Assembly: GCF_900091445.1 (NCBI RefSeq)
Contig: NZ_LT607733.1
Span: 4,057,001-4,121,000, forward strand
Reading direction: 5' to 3'
Source of the DNA: Micromonospora echinofusca
Lineage (GTDB): Bacteria; Actinomycetota; Actinomycetes; Mycobacteriales; Micromonosporaceae
Length of the DNA stretch: 64,000 nt
The translations under genes were made by a program, and so were the position numbers. Below are positions 1 to 12,495 of the stretch, one piece after another. Numbering within the stretch: the stretch's first letter is position 1; each line of letters begins with the position of its first letter. The notes beneath the pieces were generated by a model, which saw nothing but the letters and a program-made list of their open reading frames with translations, did no database searches and was not told the DNA's origin.

Positions 1-621
1 GTCCAGCGAGATGTCGGCGGCGTGCTGGCTGGAGACGACCACCGTGTTGAGCCGGACGGGGCGCAGTCCCTCGTACTCGATCGTGACCTGGGTCTTGCCG
101 TCGGGGCGCAGGTACGGGATCGTGCCGTCCTTGCGGACCTGGGACAGCCGCCGGGCCAGCCGGTGCGCGAGGGCGATCGGCAGCGGCATCAGCTCCGGCG
201 TCTCGGAGCAGGCGAAGCCGAACATCATGCCCTGGTCGCCGGCGCCCTGCGCGTCCAGCGCGCTCTCGGACGCACCGGTACGCAGCTCGAAGGCGTTGTC
301 GACGCCCTGCGCGATGTCCTCCGACTGGGCGCCGATGGAGACGCTGACGCCGCACGAGGCGCCGTCGAAGCCCTTCTTCGACGAGTCGTAGCCGATGTCG
401 AGGATGGTCCGCCGGACGATGGTCGGGATGTCGGCGTACGCCTTGGTGGTCACCTCGCCCGCGATGTGCACCTGACCGGTGGTGATCAGGGTCTCCACGG
501 CGACGCGGCTGCGCGGATCCTCGGCGAGCAGGGCATCGAGGATGCCGTCGCTGATCTGGTCAGCGATCTTGTCCGGGTGGCCTTCCGTGACCGATTCGGA
601 AGTGAAGAGGCGGCGTGTCAC
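1..621 (-). CDS. metK: S-adenosylmethionine synthetase (N-terminal part, cut by window edge)
   Basis: Makes S-adenosylmethionine from ATP and methionine in the cytoplasm. The 207 visible residues cover the N-terminal half: GHPDK at residues 14-18 and the loop [10 protein letters not shown] at 126-135 are both family signatures. The GTG start is fixed by an AGGAG motif seven bases upstream. The 3' half lies beyond base 1. It is the last visible gene of a same-strand run mihF, gmk-like, rpoZ, coaBC, metK; the 88-bp gap to coaBC contains a TACACT (-10-like, minus strand, 655-660) but no convincing -35, so an internal promoter is only possible. No SAM riboswitch fold is visible in that short gap. 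Confidence 0.97.
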   Translation of the reverse strand, partial: MTRRLFTSESVTEGHPDKIADQISDGILDALLAEDPRSRVAVETLITTGQVHIAGEVTTKAYADIPTIVRRTILDIGYDSSKKGFDGASCGVSVSIGAQSEDIAQGVDNAFELRTGASESALDAQGAGDQGMMFGFACSETPELMPLPIALAHRLARRLSQVRKDGTIPYLRPDGKTQVTIEYEGLRPVRLNTVVVSSQHAADISLD

Positions 622-709
622 GGCACTCCTAAATTGTGGAAGTCGTTCCGCGGCAGTGTAGTCATCCGCGGCAGAGCCTGGCCCCCTCGGTCACGTCCGG
701 TTCCAGCCG

Positions 710-1918
710 TCAGGAACGGCCGGGCAACCGGGCGACCACGAGGTCCCAGACACCGTCGGCGAGGTCCTCCTTGGACCGCTCGGGCATCCGGCTGACCGAA
801 CCGTCCGCGCCGATGACCGTCGCCGCGTTGGTCTCGGCGCCGAAGACCTTGTCGGACCCGACCTCGTTGATCACGACGAGGTCCGCCCGCTTGCGGGCGA
901 GCTTGGCCCGGCCGTTGGCCTCGGCGTCGCCGGTCTCTGCGGCGAACACCACCAGCACCTGTTCCGGGCGCCGGCGTCGGCCCAGCTCGGCCGCGATGTC
1001 CGGGTTGGTGACGAGCTCGATGGTGGGCGCGCTGCCGTCGTCCGACTTCTTGATTTTGCCAGTCGCGTACGTCGCGGGACGGAAATCGGCCGGAGCCGCC
1101 GCCATCACCACCGCGTCGGCCTCGGCCGCCGCCGCCAGCGTCGCGTCGCGCAGCTCGCCGGTGGTGCCGACCCGGACCAGGTCGACGCCGGCGGGATCGG
1201 GCAGCGAGACGTTGGCCGAGATCAGGGTGACCCGGGCGCCCCGGGCCACCGCGCAGCGGGCGAACGCGTAGCCCTGCTTGCCCGAGGAGCGGTTACCCAG
1301 GAAGCGGACCGGGTCGAGGGGCTCGCGGGTGCCGCCGGCGGTCACCACCACGTGCCGTCCGGCCAGGTCGGCGGGGGCTCCGACGCCCCTGGCGAGGGCC
1401 CGGCGGGCGACCGCGAAGATCTCCGCCGGGTCGGGCAGCCGGCCCTTGCCGGTGTCGGCCCCGGTGAGCCGGCCGACGGCGGGCTCGACGACGCGTATGC
1501 CCCGGGCGCGCAGGGTCGCGACGTTGGCGACGGTGGCCGGGTGCTCCCACATCTCGGTGTGCATGGCCGGGGCCAGCACGACCGGGCAGCGGGCCGTCAG
1601 CAGCGTGTTGGTGAGCAGGTCGTCGGCGAGGCCGTGGGCGGCCTTGGCCAGCAGGTCGGCGGTGGCCGGCGCGACCACCACCAGGTCGGCCTGCTGACCG
1701 AGCCGGACGTGCGGCACCTCGTGCACGTCCGACCAGACGTCGTCGGCGACGGGCTGGCCGGAGAGCGCCGCCCAGGTCGGGGCGCCGACGAAGCGCAACG
1801 CCGAGGCGGTCGGCACGACCCGGACCTGGTGGCCCGACTCGGTGAAGAGTCGCAGCAGCTCACACGCCTTGTAGGCCGCGATGCCACCGCCGACCCCGAG
1901 GACGATCCGGGGGGACAT
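710..1918 (-). CDS. coaBC: Bifunctional phosphopantothenoylcysteine decarboxylase / phosphopantothenate-cysteine ligase
   Basis: Two consecutive steps of coenzyme A synthesis in one 402-residue protein. The N-terminal CoaC half is a flavoprotein with GVGGGIAAYK at 8-17, the catalytic-type histidine in VPHVRL (His70) and the substrate clamp PAMHTEMW at 117-124. The loop that carries a catalytic Cys in E. coli (G..ACG..G.GR) reads GRLTGADTGKGRL here, without Cys; I believe other actinobacteria share this but cannot verify it. The CoaB half starts near residue 185 with AGGTREPLDPVRFLGNRSSG and contains the lysine-rich GKIKKSDDG. Length is normal. It sits 14 bp after rpoZ, so it is probably co-transcribed. 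Confidence 0.96.
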   Translation of the reverse strand: MSPRIVLGVGGGIAAYKACELLRLFTESGHQVRVVPTASALRFVGAPTWAALSGQPVADDVWSDVHEVPHVRLGQQADLVVVAPATADLLAKAAHGLADDLLTNTLLTARCPVVLAPAMHTEMWEHPATVANVATLRARGIRVVEPAVGRLTGADTGKGRLPDPAEIFAVARRALARGVGAPADLAGRHVVVTAGGTREPLDPVRFLGNRSSGKQGYAFARCAVARGARVTLISANVSLPDPAGVDLVRVGTTGELRDATLAAAAEADAVVMAAAPADFRPATYATGKIKKSDDGSAPTIELVTNPDIAAELGRRRRPEQVLVVFAAETGDAEANGRAKLARKRADLVVINEVGSDKVFGAETNAATVIGADGSVSRMPERSKEDLADGVWDLVVARLPGRS

Positions 1919-1932
1919 CGACGCGCGGCGGG

Positions 1933-2196
1933 TTACGGCTGGTCGGTCGGCTCGGCGGTGAGCAGGCCCGCGTTGATCTCACGCATGGCGATGGAGAGGG
2001 GCTTCTCCTGCGGCGTGGTCTCGACCAGGGGGCCGACGTATTCCAGCAGGCCCTCGCCGAGCTGGCTGTAGTAGGCGTTGACCTGGCGCGCACGCTTGGC
2101 GGCGAAGATCACCAGCGCGTACTTCGAGGTCGTCTTCTCGAGAAGCTCGTCGATCGGCGGGTTGGTGATGCCTTCGGGGTTTGCGATGGATCCCAC
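1933..2196 (-). CDS. rpoZ: RNA polymerase omega subunit
   Basis: Small (87 aa) subunit that helps assemble the beta-prime subunit of RNA polymerase. The core omega signature is present: [29 protein letters not shown] (residues 12-40 region), followed by an acidic/Pro-rich tail ending EPTDQP. ATG start. Located between a guanylate-kinase-like gene (16 bp upstream) and coaBC (14 bp downstream), the standard gmk-rpoZ-coaBC-metK order of actinobacteria, which supports both identity and operon membership. Confidence 0.95.
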   Translation of the reverse strand: MGSIANPEGITNPPIDELLEKTTSKYALVIFAAKRARQVNAYYSQLGEGLLEYVGPLVETTPQEKPLSIAMREINAGLLTAEPTDQP

Positions 2197-2212
2197 GAAT
2201 TAACCTCTGCGT

Positions 2213-2776
2213 CTATCGCACCGCGCGCGGCGGTGCTGGCGGTCCACCCCGTACGGGCGGTGGCGCCGGAGCCAGGAAAGAAGAACCGGACAAGCCTACC
2301 AGCTCGTCGACGACCCGCCCGGTGAGGTCGTGCGCGAGGGTGTGTTCGAAGGCGGCCGGCGTGGCCTGCGCGGGGATGTTCCCCGGCGGGTGCAGCAGCA
2401 CCAGCCGGGCGTCGGGCAGTACCGCCCGGACCAGCAGCGCGCCGGGGAGGTCGAGGCCGATCAGCACCGGTTGCCCGGCGGCGAGCCGCGACCGCAGCGG
2501 CGCGAGGGGGGTGCCACGCCGGTGGGGCCCGGCCCGGCTCCACTCCAGCAGCTCCCCGGCGGCGACCATCCGGTCGAACTCGGCGGGGGTCAGGAAGAGC
2601 CGGTCGACGCCGTCCAGCTCGCGCTCCCGGCGCGGGCGCGTGGTGGCCGGCACCGGGACCCAGACGGATGGAGAACGCGCCCGGACGCGCTCGACGACAC
2701 TCTCCGTGCCGGAGCCCGAAGGCCCCGTCAGGACAGTGAGCCGAGCCGCCGGGCGCGCCTCGTCATCCGTGCTCAC
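2213..2776 (-). CDS. Guanylate kinase homologue with degenerate active site
   Basis: It occupies the gmk position (mihF-gmk-rpoZ) and keeps the guanylate kinase outline over 187 aa, but key residues are missing. The Walker A loop reads GPSGSGTES at 18-26, with Thr24 where the ATP-binding Lys belongs (codon ACG, one base from AAG). The GMP site reads VPVPATTR at 40-47 (both Ser of SVSxTTR are Pro), Arg59 replaces the Tyr after DGV, and Arg87 replaces the Tyr of the YGT motif. Arg47, Arg50 and Glu78 remain. The C-terminal third lacks the Arg-rich LID helix and ends in a Pro-rich tail. GTG start (2774-2776); no strong Shine-Dalgarno. I infer a pseudoenzyme or decaying gene, with a functional gmk elsewhere; an assembly error cannot explain all changes. 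Confidence 0.8.
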   Translation of the reverse strand: MSTDDEARPAARLTVLTGPSGSGTESVVERVRARSPSVWVPVPATTRPRRERELDGVDRLFLTPAEFDRMVAAGELLEWSRAGPHRRGTPLAPLRSRLAAGQPVLIGLDLPGALLVRAVLPDARLVLLHPPGNIPAQATPAAFEHTLAHDLTGRVVDELVGLSGSSFLAPAPPPVRGGPPAPPRAVR

Positions 2777-2801
2777 TGCTTGTTTCTACACGCAGCCAGC
2801 C

Positions 2802-3119
2802 TCAGTTGGCGGCGAACTCCCCAAGCAGTGCCTTGCGCTGCTGCTCGCCGAGGCCACGCAGGCGACGGCTGTCGGCGATCTTGAGCTTCTCCATGATCTG
2901 GGTGGCCCGGATCTTGCCGATACCCGGCATCGCCTGCAGTACGGCGGAGACCTTGAGCTTGCCGACGACGTCGTCGGACTCGGCACGCTCGAGGACGGCT
3001 CCGAGGGTGGTCTTGCCCTGCTTGAGCTGCTCCTTCAGCTCAGCACGGGCCTTGCGGATCTCCGCGGCCTTCTCCAGCGCGGCAGCACGCTGTTCGGGGG
3101 TCAGTGACGGGAGCGGCAC
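2802..3119 (-). CDS. mihF: Actinobacterial integration host factor MihF
   Basis: Nucleoid-associated DNA-bending protein of the actinobacterial (H2TH) type, unrelated to the E. coli IHF heterodimer. The 105-aa length is typical. A charged helical N-terminus (PEQRAAALEKAAEIRKARAE) precedes the hallmark DNA-binding region with GKLKVSAVLQAMPGIGKIRA (residues about 53-72) and ME KLKIADSRRLRGLG. GTG start with GAGGAG eight bases upstream. It lies between pyrF and the gmk-like gene; a good promoter is visible upstream (3223-3251), so it probably heads the mihF-gmk-rpoZ-coaBC-metK unit. Confidence 0.95.
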   Translation of the reverse strand: MPLPSLTPEQRAAALEKAAEIRKARAELKEQLKQGKTTLGAVLERAESDDVVGKLKVSAVLQAMPGIGKIRATQIMEKLKIADSRRLRGLGEQQRKALLGEFAAN

Positions 3120-3222
3120 CAGTTCTCCTCAGGTCCCTATAGCGACGGGCGGGACGCACCGCCGCATCTGTGAAACGTGGTGTCGCTGTGAACCAAGGGG
3201 TCCGTGGTTCCCAGCGCGGGGA

Positions 3223-3251
3223 AAACTAGCGTTCGTCGGCGCATTCGGCAA
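3223..3251 (-). promoter_or_regulatory. Predicted sigma-70-type promoter of mihF
   Basis: On the minus strand TTGCCG (3251-3246) and TAGTTT (3228-3223) are separated by exactly 17 bp. A start near 3216 would leave a leader of about 95 nt before the mihF GTG. The surrounding 3120-3294 gap has no gene and no strong terminator for pyrF was seen. Confidence 0.5.
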
Positions 3252-3294
3252 CGTGGACGCGCGATGATCTTTACAAAGGTGACCGAGCCGTCAG

Positions 3295-4134
3295 TCAGTC
3301 ACCAGTGGCGAGGGCGGCCCGACAGTCGGTCAGCGCCCGGTCGGCGGCGGCGCGCAGCGCGTCCGGATCCGGGCCCGCGCCCAGCACCTCGCGCGAGTAC
3401 GAGGGCAGCACCGCGGGCAGGGCGGAGCCGAAGACGACGCGCAGATCCGCCGCGGTCGCGCCCTGCGCCCCGAGGCCCGGGGCGAGCAGTGGACCGTTCA
3501 CTGCGGAGAGGTCGTGACCGGTGTCACCGATGGTCGCGCCGACCACCAATCCGACGCTGCCGAGCGGCTGCGCACCCGCGTTGAGCTGGGAAATCTCGTC
3601 GATGACGGTCTGCGCGACGGTGCGCCCGTCGGCGGTGCGGGCGCGCTGCACGGCGGCGCCCTCGGGGTTGGAGGTGAGCGCCAGCACGAAGACCCCGCCG
3701 CCGTGCTCGGCAGCCAGTTCGAACATCGGCGCGAGCGCGCCGACACCGAGGTACGGGCTCGCGGTCACCGCGTCCACATGGACCGGGCTGGATGGATCGA
3801 GGTACGCGGAGGCGTACGCGGCGACCGTCGAGCCGATGTCACCGCGCTTGACGTCAAGCAGAACGAGCGAGCCGGCCTCGCGTAACTGTCGGATAGTTGA
3901 CTCAAGAATCTCCATGCCCTTCGAGCCGAACCGCTCGAAAAAGGCCGACTGGGGCTTGACCACCGCGACCCGGTCACCAAGGGCTTCCGTGACCGTCCGG
4001 GCGAACCGGTCAAGGCCCCGGACGTCGTCATCGAGCCCCCAACGGGCCAGCAGCCCTGGGTGCGGGTCGATGCCGACGCAGAGCGGTCCCCGCTCGGTGA
4101 CGGCCCGGTGCAGGCGGGCGCCGAAGCTCTCCAT
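3295..4134 (-). CDS. pyrF: Orotidine 5'-phosphate decarboxylase
   Basis: Last step of UMP synthesis: decarboxylates OMP. The 279-aa length and layout match the longer subfamily found in actinobacteria. The catalytic DxKxxD array is LLDVKRGDIG at 92-101, with the upstream substrate residues GIDPHP (21-26) and VVKPQSAFFE (58-67). The C-terminal phosphate-binding stretch includes PSYSREVLG. ATG start. It is separated from bioA by a 109-bp gap with only GC-rich palindromic sequence (4135-4243), and is the last gene of the pyr run before the mihF promoter. Confidence 0.96.
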   Translation of the reverse strand: MESFGARLHRAVTERGPLCVGIDPHPGLLARWGLDDDVRGLDRFARTVTEALGDRVAVVKPQSAFFERFGSKGMEILESTIRQLREAGSLVLLDVKRGDIGSTVAAYASAYLDPSSPVHVDAVTASPYLGVGALAPMFELAAEHGGGVFVLALTSNPEGAAVQRARTADGRTVAQTVIDEISQLNAGAQPLGSVGLVVGATIGDTGHDLSAVNGPLLAPGLGAQGATAADLRVVFGSALPAVLPSYSREVLGAGPDPDALRAAADRALTDCRAALATGD

Positions 4135-4243
4135 CCGGTTCTCTCCCTCTCCTCGGCGCCCCGGGGCGTCCGCCGCCGGGGCACGCTCCTGTCGCGGGCG
4201 GCGCGCGCCGTCCGCGTACGGCCGCCGGACCGTGACCGGCGGC

Positions 4244-5518
4244 TCAGCCGGCGCGCACCGCGGCGGCGACCCCGGCGGCGATCCGGGCCAGGTCGGCGTC
4301 GTCGGTGACGTACGGCGGCATGGTGTAGACCAGGTCGCGGAACGGCCGCAGCCAGACCCCCCGGGCGACCGCGGCGGCGGTGGCGGCGGGCAGGTCCACC
4401 TCGTGGTCGAGCTGGACGACGCCGATCGCGCCGAGCACCCGGACGTCGGCCACCCCCGGCGCGCCGCGCAACGGCTCCAGGCCGGCCCGCAGGCCCGCCC
4501 CCACCCTCGCCACCTGCCCCGCCCAGTCCCCGGCCCGCAGCAGGCCGAGGGAGGCGTTGGCGACCGCGCACGCCAGCGGGTTGCCCATGAACGTCGGGCC
4601 GTGCGCCAGCACGCCGTCGGCGGAGATGCCCCGGGCGACCTCCGCCGTGCAGAGCGCGGCGGCCAGCGTCAGGTACCCGCCGGTGAGCGCCTTGCCGACG
4701 CACATCACGTCGGGCACGACCCCGGCGTGCTCCGCGGCGAACATGGTGCCCGTGCGGCCGAAGCCGGTGGCGATCTCGTCGAAGATCAGCAGCACCCCGT
4801 GCGCCCGGGTCACCTCGCGCAGCACCCGCAGGTAGTGCGGGTGGTGGAAGCGCATGCCACCGGCGCCCTGGACCACCGGCTCCACGATCACGGCGGCCAG
4901 CTCGTGGGCGTGCCGCTCGACCGCCTCGACCAGGGCGGCCTCGTAGGCCGCGTCGGGCGGGGTGTCGAAACCGCCGGGCGGCACGGGGGCGAAGACCTGC
5001 CGGGGCAGCACGTCGCCCCAGAGGTGGTGCATGCCGCCCTCGGGGTCGCAGACGCTCATCGGGTGGAACGTGTCGCCGTGGTAGCCGCCCCGCCAGGTGC
5101 CCAGCCGGCGCCGCTGCGGCCGGCCGGTGGCGCGCTGGTACTGCAGGCACATCTTGACCGCCACCTCGACGGCGACCGAGCCGGAGTCGGCCAGGAAGAC
5201 GTGCTCCAGCCCCTCCGGGGCCAGCTCGACCAGGGTGCTCGCCAGGCGGACCGCGGGGGCGTGGGTGAGCCCGCCGAACATCACGTGGCTCATCCGGCCG
5301 AGCTGGTCGGTCACCGCCGCATCGAGCACCGGGTGCCGGTAGCCGTGGATCGCCGCCCACCACGACGACATCCCGTCGACCAGCTCCCGGCCGTCGGCCA
5401 GCCGCAGCCGCACGCCCCGGGCGCCCTCGACCACGTAGGGCGCGCTGGCCGGCGGCAGGGCCGCGTACGGGTGCCAGACGTGCGCCCGGTCGGCGGCCAG
5501 GATCTCCTCGGGTGTCAC
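4244..5518 (-). CDS. bioA: Adenosylmethionine-8-amino-7-oxononanoate aminotransferase
   Basis: Biotin pathway PLP enzyme that aminates 7-keto-8-aminopelargonate using SAM as amino donor. The 424-aa class-III aminotransferase shows the BioA start DRAHVWHPY (10-18), [10 protein letters not shown] (51-60), WRGGYHGDT (142-150), the cofactor Asp in [12 protein letters not shown] (246-257) and the Schiff-base Lys276 in GKALTGGY. The GTG start overlaps the pyrD stop by four bases (GTGA), which fixes the start and implies translational coupling. No other biotin gene is in the window. Its position between pyrD and pyrF is unusual; DAPA-type aminotransferases are the nearest alternative but the WHPY and WWAAIHGY motifs favour BioA. 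Confidence 0.93.
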   Translation of the reverse strand: MTPEEILAADRAHVWHPYAALPPASAPYVVEGARGVRLRLADGRELVDGMSSWWAAIHGYRHPVLDAAVTDQLGRMSHVMFGGLTHAPAVRLASTLVELAPEGLEHVFLADSGSVAVEVAVKMCLQYQRATGRPQRRRLGTWRGGYHGDTFHPMSVCDPEGGMHHLWGDVLPRQVFAPVPPGGFDTPPDAAYEAALVEAVERHAHELAAVIVEPVVQGAGGMRFHHPHYLRVLREVTRAHGVLLIFDEIATGFGRTGTMFAAEHAGVVPDVMCVGKALTGGYLTLAAALCTAEVARGISADGVLAHGPTFMGNPLACAVANASLGLLRAGDWAGQVARVGAGLRAGLEPLRGAPGVADVRVLGAIGVVQLDHEVDLPAATAAAVARGVWLRPFRDLVYTMPPYVTDDADLARIAAGVAAAVRAG

Positions 5519-6534
5519 CCGTTCGACCCCGCGGCGCGGGCGGCGGCGCGGACCAGGGCCGGGCCGCGGTAGATGAAGCCGGTGTAGAGCTGCACCAGGG
5601 CGGCGCCGGCGTCGAACATCCGGGCCGCCGCGTCCGGGTCCACGATGCCCCCGACGCCGATCACCGGCAGCCGGCCGCCGGCCTCGCGATGCACGAAGGC
5701 GACCACCTGGCGGGCACGGTCGGCGAGCGGGCGACCGGACAGCCCGCCGGTCTCCGCGCCGCGCGCCCGGTCCGCCGGGGCGAGACCGTCGCGGGCCAGC
5801 GTGGTGTTGGTGGCGATCACCCCGGCGGCGCCCCGGGCCAGGCAGACCTCCAGCAGCTCGGCGATCGCCGGCTCGGTGAGGTCCGGGGCGATCTTCACCA
5901 GCACCGGCTTCTCCCCCACCAGCGCCGCCAGGATGGCGTCCAGGTGCGCCCGGTCCTGCAACGAGCGCAGGCCCGGGGTGTTCGGCGAGGAGACGTTGAC
6001 CGCGAAGTAGTCGCCGTGCGCGCGCAGCGCCCGGTACGAGGCGAGGTAGTCCTGCACCGCCTCGTCCAGCGGGGTCACCTTTGACTTGCCCAGCGAGATG
6101 CCCAGCGGCACCCCGAGCGGGCGGGGCAGCGCCGCCAGCCGCGCCGCCAGGGCCTGCGCGCCGGCGTTGTTGAAGCCCATCCGGTTCACCACGGCCTCGC
6201 TGTCGCGCAGCCGGAACAGCCGGGGTCGGGGGTTGCCCGGCTGCGGGTGCGCGGTGACCGTGCCGACCTCGACGAAGCCGAAGCCCAGCGCCGGCCAGGC
6301 CGGCAGGGCCGCGCCGTCCTTGTCCATCCCGGCGGCGAGCCCGACCGGATTGGGGAACTCGACGCCGAACACGGTGCGCGGCGCCCGGACGGCGTAGCGG
6401 GCCCGCAGCACCGCCAGCGCCGCCGGCCGGCGGGACAGCCCCGCCAGCCGACGCAGCGTCCACTCGTGCGCGGCCTCGGCGTCGCCGCCTGCGATCCGGA
6501 ACAGCCCCGGCCGCACGGCACGCTCGAACATCAC
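5515..6534 (-). CDS. pyrD: Dihydroorotate dehydrogenase, quinone-dependent (class 2)
   Basis: Oxidises dihydroorotate to orotate, passing electrons to membrane quinones. The 339-aa protein has the class-2 N-terminal amphipathic extension ([20 protein letters not shown]), [15 protein letters not shown] at 60-74, and the catalytic-Ser motif [11 protein letters not shown] at 180-190, then VIGVGGI and the FMN phosphate loop near [11 protein letters not shown]. The start could be GTG (6534) or the ATG just after it (6531). It follows carB after a 97-bp gap that holds a palindromic repeat, and overlaps bioA by 4 bp. Confidence 0.96.
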   Translation of the reverse strand: MMFERAVRPGLFRIAGGDAEAAHEWTLRRLAGLSRRPAALAVLRARYAVRAPRTVFGVEFPNPVGLAAGMDKDGAALPAWPALGFGFVEVGTVTAHPQPGNPRPRLFRLRDSEAVVNRMGFNNAGAQALAARLAALPRPLGVPLGISLGKSKVTPLDEAVQDYLASYRALRAHGDYFAVNVSSPNTPGLRSLQDRAHLDAILAALVGEKPVLVKIAPDLTEPAIAELLEVCLARGAAGVIATNTTLARDGLAPADRARGAETGGLSGRPLADRARQVVAFVHREAGGRLPVIGVGGIVDPDAAARMFDAGAALVQLYTGFIYRGPALVRAAARAAGSNG

Positions 6535-6547
6535 GACCGACCACCCC

Positions 6548-6610
6548 CGTCGATCATGAAGTCGTCGCCGCGACCCGCCGTGCCGGCCGACAACAACCTC
6601 ATGATCGACG
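6548..6610. repeat. Dispersed palindromic repeat, copy A
   Basis: An inverted repeat fills most of the carB-pyrD gap. The left arm starts CGTCGATCATGAAGTCGTCG; the reverse complement of the right arm starts CGTCGATCATGAGGTTGTTG, 19 of 23 positions matching, around a loop containing CGCGACCCGCCG. Copy B at 52159-52219 has the same arms and a similar loop (CGCGACACGCCG). Because it sits inside a probable operon, it would be transcribed and could fold as an RNA hairpin. Confidence 0.8.
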
Positions 6611-6631
6611 CGTACGGGCGGGGGCGGCCGG

Positions 6632-9995
<3,364 letters not shown>

Positions 9996-10003
<8 letters not shown>

Positions 10004-11159
10004 GTGTGCGCCCCTCGCTGTGGGTCCGGCCCTCGATGAGCTCCGCGAAGCGGTCGAAGAGGTAGTCCGCGTCGTGCGGACCGGCCGCCGCCTCCGGGTG
10101 GTACTGGACGGTGAAGGCGGGCACGTCCTTCGCCCGCAGCCCCTCGACCACGTTGTCATTGAGGCAGACGTGACTGACCTGGACGCCGCCGAACTCGGTC
10201 TCGATCACCGCATCGGGTACGACCGCGCCGTGGCGCGCGCCGGGGACCTCGACCGCGAAGCCGTGGTTGTGGCTGGTCACCTCGACCTTGCCGGTGACCC
10301 GGTCGAGCACCGGCTGGTTGATCCCCCGGTGGCCGTAGCCGAGCTTGTAGGTGCCGAAGCCCAGCGCCCGGCCGAGGATCTGGCTGCCGAAGCAGATGCC
10401 GAACAGCGGCACCTCGCGGCGCAGCACCTCCCGCGCCAGGGCCACCGGCCCGTCGGCGGTGGCCGGGTCACCCGGCCCGGGCGAGAGGAAGACCGCGTCC
10501 GCGCCGGTGGCGAGCAGGTCGTCGATGGTGGAGCCGGCCGGGAGCACGTGGGTGGTGACCCCACGGGCGGCGAGCCGGCGCGGCACGTTGCGCTTGATGC
10601 CCAGGTCCAGCGCGGCGACCGTGAAGCGGTGCTCGCCCTCGGCCGCCACCACGTACGGCTGCGCCGTGGTGACCTCGGCGGACAGGTCCGCGCCGACCAT
10701 CTCGGGGGCCTGCCGCACCCGGGCCAGCAACGCCCGGGGGTCGGTCTCGACGCTGGAGATGCCGACCCGCATCGCGCCGCGCTCGCGCAGGTGCCGGGTC
10801 AGCGCCCGGGTGTCCACGCCGCTGATGCCGACGACGCCCTCGGCGGACAGCCGCTCCTCCAGCCCGCCCGTGGCCCGCCAGTTCGAGCCGATGCGGGCCG
10901 GGTCGCGGACCACGTAGCCGGCGACCCAGATCCGGCCCGACTCGTCGTCCTCGTCGTTGACGCCGGTGTTGCCGATGTGCGGGGCGGTCTGCACCACCAC
11001 CTGACGGTGGTAGGACGGGTCGGTCAGCGTCTCCTGGTAGCCGGTCATGCCGGTGTTGAAGACCGCCTCGCCGAAGGTCTCCCCGACACTGCCGTACGCC
11101 TCGCCGTGGAACGTCCGCCCGTCCTCCAGGACGAGGATCGCGGAATGTCTGCGGGTCAT
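9996..11159 (-). CDS. carA: Carbamoyl phosphate synthase small (glutaminase) subunit
   Basis: Class I glutamine amidotransferase that supplies ammonia to CarB. The 387-aa protein starts with the CarA-specific N-terminal domain ([25 protein letters not shown]) and has the catalytic Cys256 in GICFGSQ, the oxyanion loop LSPGPGDP (225-232) and the catalytic His/Glu in QYHPEA near the end. ATG start. The 58-bp gap to pyrC carries a 33-bp repeat that recurs before pyrR. Eight-base overlap with carB supports coupled translation. Confidence 0.97.
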
Positions 11160-11179
11160 GCTGTGTCTCCTTCGATCCG

Positions 11180-11212
11180 GACTGCGGGGCTCCGCTCCGC
11201 TGCACTCCTCGC
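11180..11212. repeat. 33-bp intergenic repeat, copy 1 (pyrC-carA gap)
   Basis: Begins GACTGCGGGGCTCCGCTCCG and ends CACTCCTCGC. A second copy at 13442-13474 differs at one base (C to G at position 18). Both lie in short gaps of the same operon. It contains self-complementary stretches (GCGGGGCTCCGCTCCGC) that could form a small RNA hairpin. Confidence 0.85.
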
Positions 11213-11217
11213 TCGGA

Positions 11218-12495
11218 TCACTTGAGGGCCTTTCCGTCCAGGACCGTCGGCTCGCCGCGCAGGAAGGTCGCCACGATGCGACCCGGCAGCGTCATGCGGG
11301 CGTACGGGGTGTTGCGGCTACGGCTGGCCAGCTCCGCCGGCTCGATGGTGCGGCGGGCGGCCGGGTCGACCAGGGTGAGGTTCGCCGGCACGCCGGGCGC
11401 CGGGTCGAGGCCGTGCTCCTCCAGCCCGGCGATGCGGGCCGGGGCGCGCGACATCCGCTCGGCGATCAGGTCCCACTGCGGGCCGAGCACGTCGAGGGCG
11501 ATCGACAGCGCCGTCTCCAGGCCGAGCATGCCCGGCCGGGCGTACGCCCACTCGCACTCCTTGTCCTCCACGGCGTGCGGGGCGTGGTCGGTGGCGACGA
11601 CGTCGATCACGCCGTCGACCAGGGCCGCCCGCAGCGCGGCGATGTCGGTCGCGGTGCGCAGCGGCGGGTTGACCTTGTAGACCGGGTCGTAGGTCTCGGC
11701 ACGCTCGTCGGTCAGCAGCAGGTGGTGCGGAGTCACCTCCGCGGTGACCCGGATGCCGCGCGCCTTGGCCTGGCGCAGCACCTCGACGCTGCCGGCGGTG
11801 GAGACGTGGCACACGTGCAGGCGGCTGCCGACGTGCTCGGCGAGCAGCACGTCCCGGGCGATGATCGCCTCCTCGGCGACCGCCGGCCAGCCGGTCAGGC
11901 CGAGGCGGGTCGAGACCTCGCCCTCGTGCATCTGCGCGCCCTCGGTGAGCCGGGGCTCCTCGGCGTGCTGGGCGATGATCCCGTCGAACGCCTTCACGTA
12001 CTCCAGCGCCCGGCGCATCAGCCTCGGGTCGGCCACGCAGTGCCCGTCGTCGGAGAAGATCCGCACCCGGGCCGCCGAGTCCGCCATCGCGCCCAGCTCG
12101 GCGAGGTGCTCGCCGGCCAGGCCGACGGTGACCGCGCCGATCGGCTGCACGTCCACCAGCCCGGCCTCCCGGCCGAGCCGCCAGACCTGCTCGACCACGC
12201 CGGCGGTGTCGGCCACCGGCGAGGTGTTGGCCATCGCGCAGACCGCCGTGTAGCCGCCGAGCGCCGCCGCCCGGGAGCCCGACTCGACAGTCTCGGCGTC
12301 CTCCCGGCCGGGCTCGCGCAGGTGGGTGTGCAGGTCGACCAGGCCGGGCAGGGCGACCAGCCCGGTGCCGTCGACGACGGTCGCCTCCGGGGCGGTCAGC
12401 CCGGCGCCGACGGCCGCGACGACGCCGTCGCGGATCAGCACGTCGGTCGGCGCGGCGCCGACGACGCTGACGTTGGAGATCAGGTACGAGCTCAC
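11218..12495 (-). CDS. pyrC: Dihydroorotase (class I)
   Basis: Zinc metalloenzyme closing carbamoyl aspartate to dihydroorotate. The 425-aa amidohydrolase has the metal motif [13 protein letters not shown] (51-63, His56 and His58), further metal/catalytic residues in HVCHVST and ATDHAPH, and the substrate motif MANTSP. Length and the N-terminal small beta domain fit the class I (long) type used by actinobacteria. The GTG start overlaps the pyrB stop by four bases, which excludes the much longer in-frame extension upstream. Confidence 0.97.
   Translation of the reverse strand: MSSYLISNVSVVGAAPTDVLIRDGVVAAVGAGLTAPEATVVDGTGLVALPGLVDLHTHLREPGREDAETVESGSRAAALGGYTAVCAMANTSPVADTAGVVEQVWRLGREAGLVDVQPIGAVTVGLAGEHLAELGAMADSAARVRIFSDDGHCVADPRLMRRALEYVKAFDGIIAQHAEEPRLTEGAQMHEGEVSTRLGLTGWPAVAEEAIIARDVLLAEHVGSRLHVCHVSTAGSVEVLRQAKARGIRVTAEVTPHHLLLTDERAETYDPVYKVNPPLRTATDIAALRAALVDGVIDVVATDHAPHAVEDKECEWAYARPGMLGLETALSIALDVLGPQWDLIAERMSRAPARIAGLEEHGLDPAPGVPANLTLVDPAARRTIEPAELASRSRNTPYARMTLPGRIVATFLRGEPTVLDGKALK

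Noticed and set aside
622..709. Possible SAM riboswitch before metK
   Set aside because: Only 88 bp, with none of the recognisable SAM-I/SAM-IV conserved stems.
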